Origin: Thermococcus sp.
Lineage (GTDB): Archaea; Methanobacteriota_B; Thermococci; Thermococcales; Thermococcaceae
Length of the DNA stretch: 40,480 nucleotides
NCBI RefSeq assembly: GCF_017656495.1
Contig: NZ_JACDNS010000019.1
Coordinates: forward strand, 1-40,480
Direction of reading: 5' to 3'
In this document: positions 29,761 through 36,525 of the stretch, piece by piece
Position numbering within the stretch: the stretch's first letter is position 1
Layout: each line of letters opens with the position of its first letter
Position numbers and translations under genes: made by a program
Notes under the pieces: model-generated
What the model saw: the letters and a program-made list of their open reading frames with translations, nothing else
Database searches by the model: none
What the model was told of the DNA's origin: nothing

Positions 29761-29776
29761 CTTATAAACTTTTTTT
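29761..29776 (-). promoter_or_regulatory. lon promoter
   Basis: Minus-strand BRE AAAAAA followed by TATA GTTTATAAG, a textbook Thermococcales promoter. It predicts a start near 29740, about 27 nt before the lon ATG. Confidence 0.65.
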
Positions 29777-29832
29777 ATGTGTAAGAAAAAGCTAAAATAG
29801 AGGTAGTTATAAAGGAAAGAGAGGTGGTGAAA

Positions 29833-30627
29833 ATGAAAATCGAAGACCATATAATGTTTACAGCCAAACATAAGAACTGGGAAATTGGAGATAAGCTTCT
29901 CGTTATGAAAGATGAAAATATTGCACATTTTTTAGCAAGTATTTCAAATACTGTGAACATGAAAATTTCGGAATATTTGATTGATGTGATAAATGTGGCT
30001 GCAGTGATGAGTTTAGCTGAGGAGATGTCTGAAGGAGATCTATGGGAAGTTATAAAGGTATTAAAATCGCCCAAAGCCTCGAGGAAGCTTGGAAAGTTGG
30101 TGTTTGAGACAGATAAGAAGCTCAAAAAGCAGTTGGTGGATATTTCAAAAGCATTGCTAGTTAGAGAAACGCTTTCAAGAAAAATCAGTATTTATTATCC
30201 TGAAGGACCAATGACCGATCTCAAAATAGTGCTGCCGTACAAAGAGGATCACATAAACTTCACTGCTAAACATGGAAGCTGGATAGTTGTAAAAAGATTG
30301 ATGATAGACGAGAAAACTCCTCTAGCCGATGTTGCAAGGATTTTCGCCAGCATAAACGAAACTATAACTGCAAAGTTGCCAATATATGCCAAAATAGATT
30401 TAAAGGGCATTGATGAATGGTTTGCTGGGATAAAAAAGGCAAAAAGTGATGTTGAAATAAAGACCGTGGTTGATAAATATCTTCACTTTCCAGCGTACAA
30501 ATATGCTCCCAATGAGTTTGTTGAGCATGCAAAAATTTATGCTTTAAGGAAGATGCTTGAAAAAGTGGGATTAAGCATAGATATTCCTGCAAAGCCCCTT
30601 GAAAAATACTTGGAAAAGAAAAGCTAA
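29833..30627 (+). CDS. Two-repeat protein of unknown function (DUF2666-like)
   Basis: 264-residue soluble protein made of two related halves. Half 1 begins EDHIMFTAKHKNWEIGDKL (from residue 4) and half 2 EDHINFTAKHGSWIVVKRL (from about residue 137). Each continues through a helical region with A-S-I-N/S-x-T to a final helix and a strand of the type I-S-I-Y-Y-P / L-S-I-D-I-P. The pattern recalls the archaeal DUF2666 family, but I hold that name loosely. There are no catalytic motifs, metal-binding clusters or membrane segments. ATG 29833 follows GAGGTGG. It is divergent from lon; the C/D sRNA starts just after its stop codon. Confidence 0.85.
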   Translation: MKIEDHIMFTAKHKNWEIGDKLLVMKDENIAHFLASISNTVNMKISEYLIDVINVAAVMSLAEEMSEGDLWEVIKVLKSPKASRKLGKLVFETDKKLKKQLVDISKALLVRETLSRKISIYYPEGPMTDLKIVLPYKEDHINFTAKHGSWIVVKRLMIDEKTPLADVARIFASINETITAKLPIYAKIDLKGIDEWFAGIKKAKSDVEIKTVVDKYLHFPAYKYAPNEFVEHAKIYALRKMLEKVGLSIDIPAKPLEKYLEKKS

Positions 30628-30633
30628 GAGTAG

Positions 30634-30702
30634 CAGATGAATGATGAAGCCGAGGACACCTGAGCGAAAGCGATGAAGATTCTTCGCTTCGCTGACTTCT
30701 TG
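30634..30702 (+). ncRNA. Box C/D methylation-guide sRNA
   Basis: C box ATGATGA (30641-30647), 12-nt guide AGCCGAGGACAC, D' box CTGA (30660-30663), linker, a C' box GCGATGA (30670-30676, one mismatch to RTGATGA), guide region AGATTCTTCGCTTCG (15 nt, or 12 if C' is taken further right) and D box CTGA (30692-30695). A pyrimidine-rich tail with T runs follows and may terminate it. The D+5 rule points the D' guide at a C and the D guide at a G in complementary targets, which I did not identify. It begins within 10 nt of the stop codon of the two-repeat protein, so it may be processed from that mRNA; no clear own TATA box is seen. Confidence 0.75.
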
Positions 30703-30719
30703 TCTTTTCTTTGTTACCA

Positions 30720-30732
30720 CAAAATTTTTAGT
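30720..30732 (+). promoter_or_regulatory. Putative ridA promoter
   Basis: CACAAAA followed by TATA-like ATTTTTAG. The predicted start is near 30753, just before the GGAGGG ribosome binding site of ridA. Confidence 0.4.
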
Positions 30733-30766
30733 ACCTAGATGTTATTATAATTATGGAGGGAGAGAG

Positions 30767-31159
30767 ATGAAGAAAAGTGTAATTTTCACTGAAAATGCTC
30801 CAAAACCAATAGGGCCATACAACCAAGCTATTTTAGTGGAGAACCCGGATAAACTCTTAGTAATTTCTGGCCAGATACCAATTAATCCAGAAAGTGGTGA
30901 GATTGTAAAAGGGGACATAAGGAAGCAGGCGAGGCAAGCAATTGAGAACCTTATAGCAATACTTGAAGCAGCAGGAGCAACGGTTGATGATGTAATTAAA
31001 GTTACAGTATATCTAAGAGATATAAAGGATTTTGAGGAGTTTAACGAAGTTTATGAAGAATACTTTGGACATTCAAAGCCTGCAAGAGCAGTTGTTGAAG
31101 TATCGGATCTTCCAAAGGGTGTAAAAATAGAAATTGAAGCAATCGCTGCATTTGAGTGA
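30767..31159 (+). CDS. ridA: RidA family enamine/imine deaminase
   Basis: 130-residue trimeric YjgF/YER057c/UK114-family protein that hydrolyses reactive enamines and imines (for example 2-aminoacrylate from serine/threonine dehydratases) to ketoacids and ammonia. It shows the family landmarks [12 protein letters not shown], the [12 protein letters not shown] loop, and the late [17 protein letters not shown], which carries the conserved arginine that binds the carboxylate. GGAGGG lies 6 nt before the ATG. It is probably monocistronic: a T-rich tract follows at 31177-31195. Confidence 0.95.
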   Translation: MKKSVIFTENAPKPIGPYNQAILVENPDKLLVISGQIPINPESGEIVKGDIRKQARQAIENLIAILEAAGATVDDVIKVTVYLRDIKDFEEFNEVYEEYFGHSKPARAVVEVSDLPKGVKIEIEAIAAFE

Positions 31160-31160
31160 A

Positions 31161-31197
31161 GTAGAAATCCTTATATCTTTTTTTAATTATTTCTTTA
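31161..31197 (+). promoter_or_regulatory. TATA box and T-rich tract between ridA and the 31208 gene
   Basis: GAAATC then TATA CTTATATC at 31170-31177 predicts transcription from about 31198, only 10 nt before the ATG. The following TCTTTTTTTAATTATTTC may serve as terminator of ridA, so terminator and promoter overlap. Confidence 0.5.
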
Positions 31198-31207
31198 TGT
31201 GGTTAAA

Positions 31208-31816
31208 ATGGATGTAAGTCCAGGTATATTAGTTCTATTGTTTCTTGAGGATTTTGCAAGAGAGACAAACTCAATTAGAAAAGGAGTTAAATATTTTGAA
31301 TGGCAGAAGAGGTATAATGCCTATGACGTTGCGTATTCTATAGTTGGAGCAACATTAGCCAAGCTTGTAAGGGATGGTTATATACAACTAGAACTTAAAA
31401 AGGGGTTGCTAGGGAGAAAAGTTCTCCTAACTAGAATGAAATCAATTCCCAAAAAATATGGAGTGATTGTGGAAGGTATGAACAGTATAGGGGTGTATAA
31501 AAAAGTTCCTTTAAGATCAGCGTTGTTTTTATCATTTCCAGTGTCAAGGTTTCCCGCGGCGTTTCTTGGGACTTATATATTAAGGAAAGAATTTAAAGAT
31601 CAAGATGCACTGAAGCTGAGAGAAAACCCGGAGATAGTTAGAAAAAAAGAAGAGTTGAAAGCTGTCTTTGAGAGCTTTAAGATGCAAGATGAGGAGCTTT
31701 GGAAAGGAATCATGAAAGAGGTTGACAAAGCCTGCGATCTAGTTAAAGGAAAAGAGGGAATTACCCTATATACTCCACTTGACATGCTGAGGGAGAAGAA
31801 TGAAGATAAAAATTAG
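31208..31816 (+). CDS. Hypothetical protein, possible winged helix
   Basis: 202-residue protein of unknown function. The first 80 residues (from DVSPGILVLLFLEDFARE to GLLGRKVLLT) read like a helix-rich winged-helix fold, with IVGATLAKLVRDGYIQLE resembling a recognition helix plus wing. A hydrophobic stretch follows (LRSALFLSFPVSRFPAAFLG, about 100-120), then a charged helical C-terminus. No catalytic motif is seen. The start is ATG 31208, with a very short leader; the GTG at 31199 is essentially at the predicted start of transcription and is less likely. The 3' end overlaps the JAMM protease gene by 17 nt, a strong hint of coupled expression. Confidence 0.78.
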   Translation: MDVSPGILVLLFLEDFARETNSIRKGVKYFEWQKRYNAYDVAYSIVGATLAKLVRDGYIQLELKKGLLGRKVLLTRMKSIPKKYGVIVEGMNSIGVYKKVPLRSALFLSFPVSRFPAAFLGTYILRKEFKDQDALKLRENPEIVRKKEELKAVFESFKMQDEELWKGIMKEVDKACDLVKGKEGITLYTPLDMLREKNEDKN

Positions 31817-32168
31817 GGGAGAGCTTTTTGAGTATCTCCTCCAGCTTGCAAAGGATTTCTACCCAAATGAATTTGGAGGTTTTTTGAGGGAAATAAACGG
31901 CGTATTTGAAGAAGTTTTAATCATACCAAAAGGACATTTTGGGAAACGCTCAATATTCTTTGATCCATGGCTTTTGCCTCATGACGAAAACATTAAAGGG
32001 ACTGTACATTCACATCCTACTCCCTATGTGAAGCCTTCAAAAGCCGATTTGTATTTCTTTTCAAAATTTGGTGGAGTTCACATAATAATCGCATATCCTT
32101 TTGAAAAATGGAACGTAAGGGCATATACAAGTGACGGAAAAGAAGTAGAAATAGAAATTGTTGATTAG
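31800..32168 (+). CDS. JAMM/MPN+ metalloprotease (deSAMPylase-like)
   Basis: 122-residue Zn metalloprotease of the JAMM family. The full motif is present: Glu24 in NEFGGFL and HxHx(10)D as His70, His72 and Asp83, with Ser80 in HSHPTPYVKPSKAD. Archaeal members (HvJAMM1, PfJAMM1) remove ubiquitin-like SAMP proteins from targets and may release SAMP for sulfur transfer. Being a stand-alone MPN domain of minimal length, it fits this group. It overlaps the upstream unknown gene by 17 nt. Its stop codon abuts that of the Clp-fold protease on the other strand. Confidence 0.93.
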   Translation: MKIKIRGELFEYLLQLAKDFYPNEFGGFLREINGVFEEVLIIPKGHFGKRSIFFDPWLLPHDENIKGTVHSHPTPYVKPSKADLYFFSKFGGVHIIIAYPFEKWNVRAYTSDGKEVEIEIVD

Positions 32169-33008
32169 TTACTTCTTTTCTTGCCTAACAGGATAAGGCA
32201 TAAATTCGACAGTTCCCCTTTGCTTCATTGGCTGTGGGTAAAGTTGCATTAGCTCATAAACTTCCTCTGGGACGTCAGTGCTTACATGCAGACCAAGCTT
32301 TTTAGCCTCTTCAACAGTTATTGGATAGTCATGAGTCCACCTACCCTCTGTGAGAATTTGGGCAAGTTCTTTAGCTTTTTCTTCTCCATATTTGTCTTTA
32401 AGTAGCTCATAGACAAAGTTTCTAACTTGGTTAATCGCTTTTTCTGCAACATCAGCCAAAATTAAGGTTTGATCATCAACTTTTTCTGGTCCTTTCTTCT
32501 GAACTGCCCTAACTATGCTTGGAGCTGGATATTGTCCGAGCTGTGGATCAACAGGTCCAAGAACTGCATGTGGATCCATGATTATCTTATCTGCTGCCAG
32601 GGCTATTAGAGTCCCACCGCTCATTGCATAATGGGGGACAATGACCCTGGTTTCTGCTGGGTGATCTTTCAGTGCTTTTGCTATTTGTGTTGCCGCTAAA
32701 ACTAATCCTCCGGGTGTGTGAATAATTAAATCAATGGGTTTATCTTTTGGAGCCATTCTTATAGCTCTTAAGATTTCCTCGCTATCCTCAATGCTAATGA
32801 ATCTATAGAAGGGTATTCCAAAAAGACCAATGCTTTCTTGTCTGTGGATCATTGTTATTACGGTTGAGTTTCTTTTCCTAGATAACCTTTGAAGAAGTCT
32901 TGCTCTCATCAGCTGGAGCTGTCTATATTGCATTTGTGGCCACAGTAGCAAGTATAGGAAAAACAGCCACCAGATCAGCGAGCCCAAAAATCCACTCAAT
33001 GGATCCAA
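32169..33008 (-). CDS. Membrane-anchored Clp-fold serine protease (SDH family)
   Basis: 279-residue protein with one N-terminal membrane helix (residues about 6-25) and a ClpP/SppA-fold domain. The likely nucleophile is Ser130 in HYAMSGGTLIALAADK; IDLIIHTPGG forms the oxyanion side, and MDPHAVLGPVDPQLG is the typical following block. It belongs to the SDH (serine dehydrogenase proteinase) Clp-fold group widespread in archaea; substrates are unknown, probably membrane-associated proteins. The TTG start at 33008 is supported by GGAGGTG at 33015-33021; no ATG is better placed. It is divergent from the ArsR-like gene. Confidence 0.9.
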   Translation of the reverse strand: MDPLSGFLGSLIWWLFFLYLLLWPQMQYRQLQLMRARLLQRLSRKRNSTVITMIHRQESIGLFGIPFYRFISIEDSEEILRAIRMAPKDKPIDLIIHTPGGLVLAATQIAKALKDHPAETRVIVPHYAMSGGTLIALAADKIIMDPHAVLGPVDPQLGQYPAPSIVRAVQKKGPEKVDDQTLILADVAEKAINQVRNFVYELLKDKYGEEKAKELAQILTEGRWTHDYPITVEEAKKLGLHVSTDVPEEVYELMQLYPQPMKQRGTVEFMPYPVRQEKK

Positions 33009-33049
33009 ATTACCACCTCCAAATAATTTTGGCTATCCGGTATTTTAGG

Positions 33050-33147
33050 CTTTTACTACTAAGTAAATATACTAACAAAATGTTTTTAAAAATTTTGGTT
33101 ACTAAATATTTACCTAAAAAAAGAATTTCACATGAAAATTTTATAAG
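33050..33147. promoter_or_regulatory. Divergent promoter region with inverted repeats (Clp-fold protease / ArsR-like regulator)
   Basis: For the plus-strand regulator, BRE CATGAAA and TATA TTTTATAAG (33139-33147) predict a start near 33170. For the minus-strand protease, a TATA-like TAGTATATTTAC (33062-33075) is plausible. Between them lie TTACT-ACTA-AGTAA (33053-33066, 5-bp arms) and the pair GTAAATAT (33063-33070) / ATATTTAC (33106-33113). A second TTACTA begins at 33099. Such repeats suit autoregulation by the adjacent ArsR-type protein, but this is inference. Confidence 0.45.
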
Positions 33148-33181
33148 TATTGAACCCAATATTAAAAGTAGGTGGGGTGTT

Positions 33182-33559
33182 ATGAAGATAAGGGAACTTA
33201 TTGAGAAACTAAATGAAAAACAAAAGAGAACTGTAAGGAGGTGTCTTCAAAGCTGTGAAATAATAGACTTGGATGAAGAAGTTGGCCTTGAGACTAATGA
33301 AGATCTTTTGAGGTTTTTAAAGCTCATTTCTAATCCCATTAGATACAAAATATTGAAAATGGTAAAAAACAGATGGATGTGTGTCTGTCTAATTTCACAA
33401 GCCCTTGAAGAGGATCAAACTCTAATAAGCCACCATCTTCGTTCCCTCAAAGATATGAACTTGGTATATGAGAGAAGAGAGGGTAAGTTGAAATTCTATA
33501 GAACAAATCTTGAGGAACTCAAAAAATACATTAGGCTTTTAGAGGAGGAGTTTGGCTGA
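33182..33559 (+). CDS. ArsR-family winged-helix transcriptional regulator
   Basis: 125-residue DNA-binding protein. The wHTH core runs from about residue 40 (LLRFLKLISNPIRYKIL) through the recognition helix DQTLISHHLRSLKDMNLV to the wing YERREGKLKFYRT. The string RWMCVCLIS places Cys67-Val-Cys69 at the position of the CVC metal-binding box in classical ArsR/SmtB sensors, and Cys21 and Cys25 add two more thiols, so metal, arsenic or redox sensing is possible. ATG 33182 is chosen because GGTGGGGTG precedes it; longer upstream reading is non-coding promoter DNA. It is followed 28 nt later by the MazG-like gene. Confidence 0.9.
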   Translation: MKIRELIEKLNEKQKRTVRRCLQSCEIIDLDEEVGLETNEDLLRFLKLISNPIRYKILKMVKNRWMCVCLISQALEEDQTLISHHLRSLKDMNLVYERREGKLKFYRTNLEELKKYIRLLEEEFG

Positions 33560-33587
33560 TTTTATTATGTCTTTTTGGTGAATCTCA

Positions 33588-33878
33588 ATGAACAAACTTC
33601 AAAAAGAAGTTGATAACCTAATTAAGGAGTTTGGAGGATACTGGAAACCATTTGAGATGTTAGCTGCTGTTATTGAAGAGTTGGGAGAACTCTCCGATGA
33701 AATGCTCAAATTTGAAAAAGTCAAAGGTGAAGGAAGTATAGAGGAATTGGAAGAAGAATTCGGAGATTTAATGTTTGCACTCTTTTGTATTGCAAACTAT
33801 TATGGTATAGACATTGAGAAGGCTCTTTCGAATTCTATATCAAAATACAGGAATAGGGACAAATCTAGGTGGCAATGA
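33588..33878 (+). CDS. MazG-like nucleotide pyrophosphohydrolase
   Basis: 96-residue all-helical single-domain MazG-type enzyme, expected to hydrolyse (d)NTPs to monophosphates and pyrophosphate, perhaps as house-cleaning. Mg2+ ligands are visible as Glu31 and Glu34 in EELGEL and Glu57 and Asp60 in EEEFGD. The basic tail KYRNRDKSRWQ closes the fold. GGTGA lies before the ATG. It is probably cotranscribed with the ArsR-like regulator 28 nt upstream. Substrate preference is not deducible. Confidence 0.9.
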   Translation: MNKLQKEVDNLIKEFGGYWKPFEMLAAVIEELGELSDEMLKFEKVKGEGSIEELEEEFGDLMFALFCIANYYGIDIEKALSNSISKYRNRDKSRWQ

Positions 33879-34108
33879 CAATTTGTGACTACTAAAAATT
33901 GTGTAATTTACACCATCTGATAAATTACATTATTACCACTCATACTTTCATGTAACTTTGCGGTATTATTTTATGATAGAATCCCAAAAGGAACGAGGGT
34001 TTGACGTAACAACTTGTTTCATCATGTTCTGGAGGAGATTTAGTATATTGGATAAGATTCGAAACATTTTTATAAACAAAGGAGAGTATAACTACTGAGG
34101 TGTTACTG
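33879..34108 (+). other. Intergenic region: palindromes and promoter of the Lrp-like gene
   Basis: 230 nt without a credible gene. It holds GTGTAA-T-TTACAC (33901-33913), a perfect 6-bp-arm palindrome nested in a 9-bp inverted repeat TGTAATTTA (33902-33910) / TAAATTACA (33921-33929). The Lrp promoter has BRE CGAAAC and TATA TTTTATAAAC at 34067-34076, which predicts a start near 34098. The middle part (33960-34050) shows nothing I can name. Confidence 0.5.
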
Positions 34109-34558
34109 ATGAGAGCTAAAATAGATAAGGTCGACATCCAGCTTATTAATCTCCTAGCAAAGAACTCAAGACTTACATACAAGGAGTTAGCAGAACAATT
34201 GAAAACAACAAGACAAAGGATTTCTAGAAGACTAGAAAAACTTGAAAAGATGGGAGTTATTAAAAAGTATACTATAATCCCAGATTTTGAAAGATTAGGA
34301 TATGTATATGTAATTTTGGGGATTACTCTTAAGCCTGCAGCTCCCATAGATGAGATTATCGAGAAACTGAAGGATGACACTGATATTAAAATTATTGAAA
34401 GGGCAATTGGTTCACACAATCTTGTAATTCATCTAGTTGCCCCAAAGGACATGAAAGATATCGAAAAGAAAATACATGAGATTTCTCAAAAGATTGATGG
34501 AATTGATAAGATGGATATAACATTTATTACTGAAATCGTTAAGTTTGAGATTCTTTAG
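34109..34558 (+). CDS. Lrp/AsnC-family transcriptional regulator
   Basis: 149-residue feast-famine regulator. The N-terminal HTH (KIDKVDIQLINLLAKNSRLT, then YKELAEQLKTTRQRISRRLE) is followed by the linker VIKKYTIIPDFERLG and the C-terminal RAM/ACT-like ligand domain with RAIGSHNLVIHLVA. Members form octamers or dimers that respond to amino acids. ATG 34109 follows GAGGTG; the earlier GTG at 34100 lies within that site. It is not adjacent to an obvious amino-acid gene; autoregulation via the palindromes upstream is possible. Confidence 0.94.
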   Translation: MRAKIDKVDIQLINLLAKNSRLTYKELAEQLKTTRQRISRRLEKLEKMGVIKKYTIIPDFERLGYVYVILGITLKPAAPIDEIIEKLKDDTDIKIIERAIGSHNLVIHLVAPKDMKDIEKKIHEISQKIDGIDKMDITFITEIVKFEIL

Positions 34559-34590
34559 CTCTTTTTCTATCCACTTTTCGGCAATAAGCG

Positions 34591-34606
34591 AGGGAAAATA
34601 TAATAA
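34591..34606 (+). promoter_or_regulatory. Putative promoter of the DUF92 gene
   Basis: BRE-like GAGGGAAA followed by TATA ATATAATA (34598-34605). The predicted start is near 34628, leaving a leader of about 38 nt with AGGTGA before the ATG. Confidence 0.45.
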
Positions 34607-34665
34607 AGCACTCTAATTATCCACAGTTAGATCTTAAGTGAGTCATAATATGAAAGGTGACATGA

Positions 34666-35379
34666 ATGACAGTAAGTTCAGCAGTCCAAATAACGATAAT
34701 TTTTATGTTTGCATTGTTAGCATATTTAGTTCGTGCATTAGACAAAAAAGGAAGTATCGCGGCAGCCATTCTTGGAATTCTTATACTACAATTTGGTGGT
34801 GTGTATCCATTTCTAGCCCTGCTGATTTTTGTAGTGATGGGTGTCCTCTCTACAAAATATAAATATTCTGAGAAACTTAAAAGTGGAATTGCTCAAGAGA
34901 AAAGCGGGATAAGAAGTTGGAAAAATGTTCTTGGTAATGGTTTGGCTGCTGTTATCTTTGTGATTATAGAGCATATTACTAGACAAGACTTCTTATGGGC
35001 AGCAACTTTCTCGGCAATAGCAACAGCAAATGCCGATACCTTAGCAAGCGAGATAGGAAAAGTTTTGGGAAAGGAGCCTAGGATGATTACAAACTTTAAA
35101 CCTGCAAAACCAGGAGCTAATGGCGCAATTTCAATTCAAGGAGAAATTTTTGCGTTAGTTGGAGCTATGGCAATTGGAGTTATTGCCATGGTTATAACTC
35201 AATATAAATGGCAGATATTTTTAGCCACTCTGTTGGGGGGCTTCATTGGGTGCAACATTGACAGCATTGTAGGAGCAACTTTGGAAAACAAGGGTATCAT
35301 TGATAACAACGGCACGAATTTCATTGCAACCCTTACTGGGGGAATAGCTGGGGCAATAATATTTTTAGCCATTGTGTGA
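34666..35379 (+). CDS. DUF92 (TIGR00297) membrane protein, phytyl/prenyl-phosphate kinase-like
   Basis: 237-residue integral membrane protein with about six helices. The DUF92 hallmarks are LDKKGSIAAAILGILIL, the cytosolic block GIRSWKNVLGNGLAAVIF, ATANADTLASEIGKV and GGFIGCNIDSIVGATLE. Plant VTE6, a phytyl-phosphate kinase using CTP, belongs to this family. An isoprenoid-phosphate kinase role would fit archaeal lipid salvage but is untested. ATG 34666 has AGGTGA 5 nt upstream. A C/D sRNA follows 11 nt after the stop. Confidence 0.9.
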   Translation: MTVSSAVQITIIFMFALLAYLVRALDKKGSIAAAILGILILQFGGVYPFLALLIFVVMGVLSTKYKYSEKLKSGIAQEKSGIRSWKNVLGNGLAAVIFVIIEHITRQDFLWAATFSAIATANADTLASEIGKVLGKEPRMITNFKPAKPGANGAISIQGEIFALVGAMAIGVIAMVITQYKWQIFLATLLGGFIGCNIDSIVGATLENKGIIDNNGTNFIATLTGGIAGAIIFLAIV

Positions 35380-35385
35380 AAATTA

Positions 35386-35446
35386 AAAATGTGATGAAAA
35401 GGCGGATTGCTGAAAGGTGATGATGACCTTAGGGGCTGATTATTCT
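35386..35446 (+). ncRNA. Box C/D methylation-guide sRNA
   Basis: Canonical layout: C box GTGATGA (35391-35397), 12-nt guide AAAGGCGGATTG, D' box CTGA (35410-35413), 3-nt linker, C' box GTGATGA (35417-35423), 12-nt guide TGACCTTAGGGG, D box CTGA (35436-35439). Short AAT/ATT flanks could close a terminal stem. By the D+5 rule the D' guide aims at the C ending CAATC and the D guide at the U ending CCCCU of complementary RNA; targets were not searched. Its 3' tail is antisense to the last codons of the THUMP-SPOUT gene. A TATA-like AATATTTTTAG (35358-35368) lies about 27 nt upstream. Confidence 0.88.
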
Positions 35447-36495
35447 TTTTCTTCCCTTCTCCTGATCTCTTCTTCATAAATTGTCCAAAGTGCTATTAAT
35501 GCACCAGGAATTCCATGTTCTGTTGCAAATGTCATATAAGGTGCTAAGTCAACAACATAATCCGCAAATCTAAATAACCCCCTTGGAATGCCTTCTCGCG
35601 AACCAATGAACACCACAACTTCCTTTGCGTAATACATGTCTTTCGCCAGTTCATCTTTAACCTCAGCTAGGGTATGCCCTTTGGGATCTGTAATTATAAG
35701 CAAACGCTTGTTTCTTCGCTTGTCTCTTATCACTTGATACAAATCCCAGACATATACAGGAACTTTCTCAATTTTCCAGGGGTAAGCTTCTCTTTGAATC
35801 TGATATCTTGACTCTTGCCCAATCTTCACTCCTCTCAAAAATTCCATAAGCTCATAACCATCAATTTTTTCTTTCGGTGCTATTATTAGTTCTTTAACTT
35901 CAAATGCCTGAGCAGCTCTACCAATCTTTTCACCAAAGTTTCTGCATGCTTTATAATCCCCCCAGTACGGCATCTGGACTATGCTGACTTTTTTGAAAAG
36001 CTTCCTTGCATCTGCCTTCTCTGGAGTGTACTTCTTCCACTCCTCTTTTCCAACAACTGAGATGTAAGCCCTATCACCGATTATTTCAACCAAAATTGTT
36101 TTATCTGGGAAGCTCAAATCAACTTCAGCATTTGTAAGCTCTTTTATTTTTGCTCCAAGCTGAACATTTACATCAACACTTGTGAAGTCGTGTTTTCCTC
36201 TCCTCTTGGTCTTGATGGCAAAGGTTTCTCCCTCATTAATAAACTTGGCAAGATCTTCAGCGACACTTAAAATATCTTCAATTCTAGCAGGAACCTCATG
36301 TAAGACCTCAATAACCCTTTCAACTTCTGGGATTTCTAAAATCTTCTCTTTTGCATTTTTATCGTCAGTTTCAACTAAAATCAATCCAGAATATCCTTGA
36401 GGTGAAATCCAGACCTTAGCATCTTCCAAAGCTTCCTTGATGTAATTGCCAGCGACAGCTTCCATTCCCCTCTGGGTCTTTATCAGAAATTTCAT
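35440..36495 (-). CDS. THUMP-SPOUT family putative RNA methyltransferase
   Basis: 351-residue protein. The N-terminal half, from MKFLIKTQRGMEAVAG to the block ISVVGKEEW, has the ferredoxin-like plus THUMP pattern that binds RNA 3' ends (FAIKTKRRGKHDF followed by DVNVQLGAKI). The C-terminal half looks like a SPOUT (alpha/beta-knot) methyltransferase, with LLIITDPKGHTLAEVKDEL, VVFIGSREGIPRGLFRFAD and the knot-region TFATEHGIPGALIALWTIYE. The RNA target and modification are not known to me. ATG 36495 follows GGTGAT. It is downstream of rps3ae by 84 nt with its own TATA (about 36528-36535). Confidence 0.88.
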   Translation of the reverse strand: MKFLIKTQRGMEAVAGNYIKEALEDAKVWISPQGYSGLILVETDDKNAKEKILEIPEVERVIEVLHEVPARIEDILSVAEDLAKFINEGETFAIKTKRRGKHDFTSVDVNVQLGAKIKELTNAEVDLSFPDKTILVEIIGDRAYISVVGKEEWKKYTPEKADARKLFKKVSIVQMPYWGDYKACRNFGEKIGRAAQAFEVKELIIAPKEKIDGYELMEFLRGVKIGQESRYQIQREAYPWKIEKVPVYVWDLYQVIRDKRRNKRLLIITDPKGHTLAEVKDELAKDMYYAKEVVVFIGSREGIPRGLFRFADYVVDLAPYMTFATEHGIPGALIALWTIYEEEIRRREEKE

Positions 36496-36525
36496 CACTA
36501 TCACCTGATGAGAAATTGGAGAATG

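Noticed and set aside
32900-33181. N-terminal extension of the ArsR-like regulator
   Set aside because: This part overlaps the divergent protease gene and the AT-rich promoter region. GGTGGGGTG at 33171-33179 marks the real start at 33182.
33940-34419. 159-codon minus-strand ORF across the mazG-lrp spacer and lrp
   Set aside because: It is antisense to the Lrp-like gene for most of its length, low in complexity and lacks a ribosome binding site.
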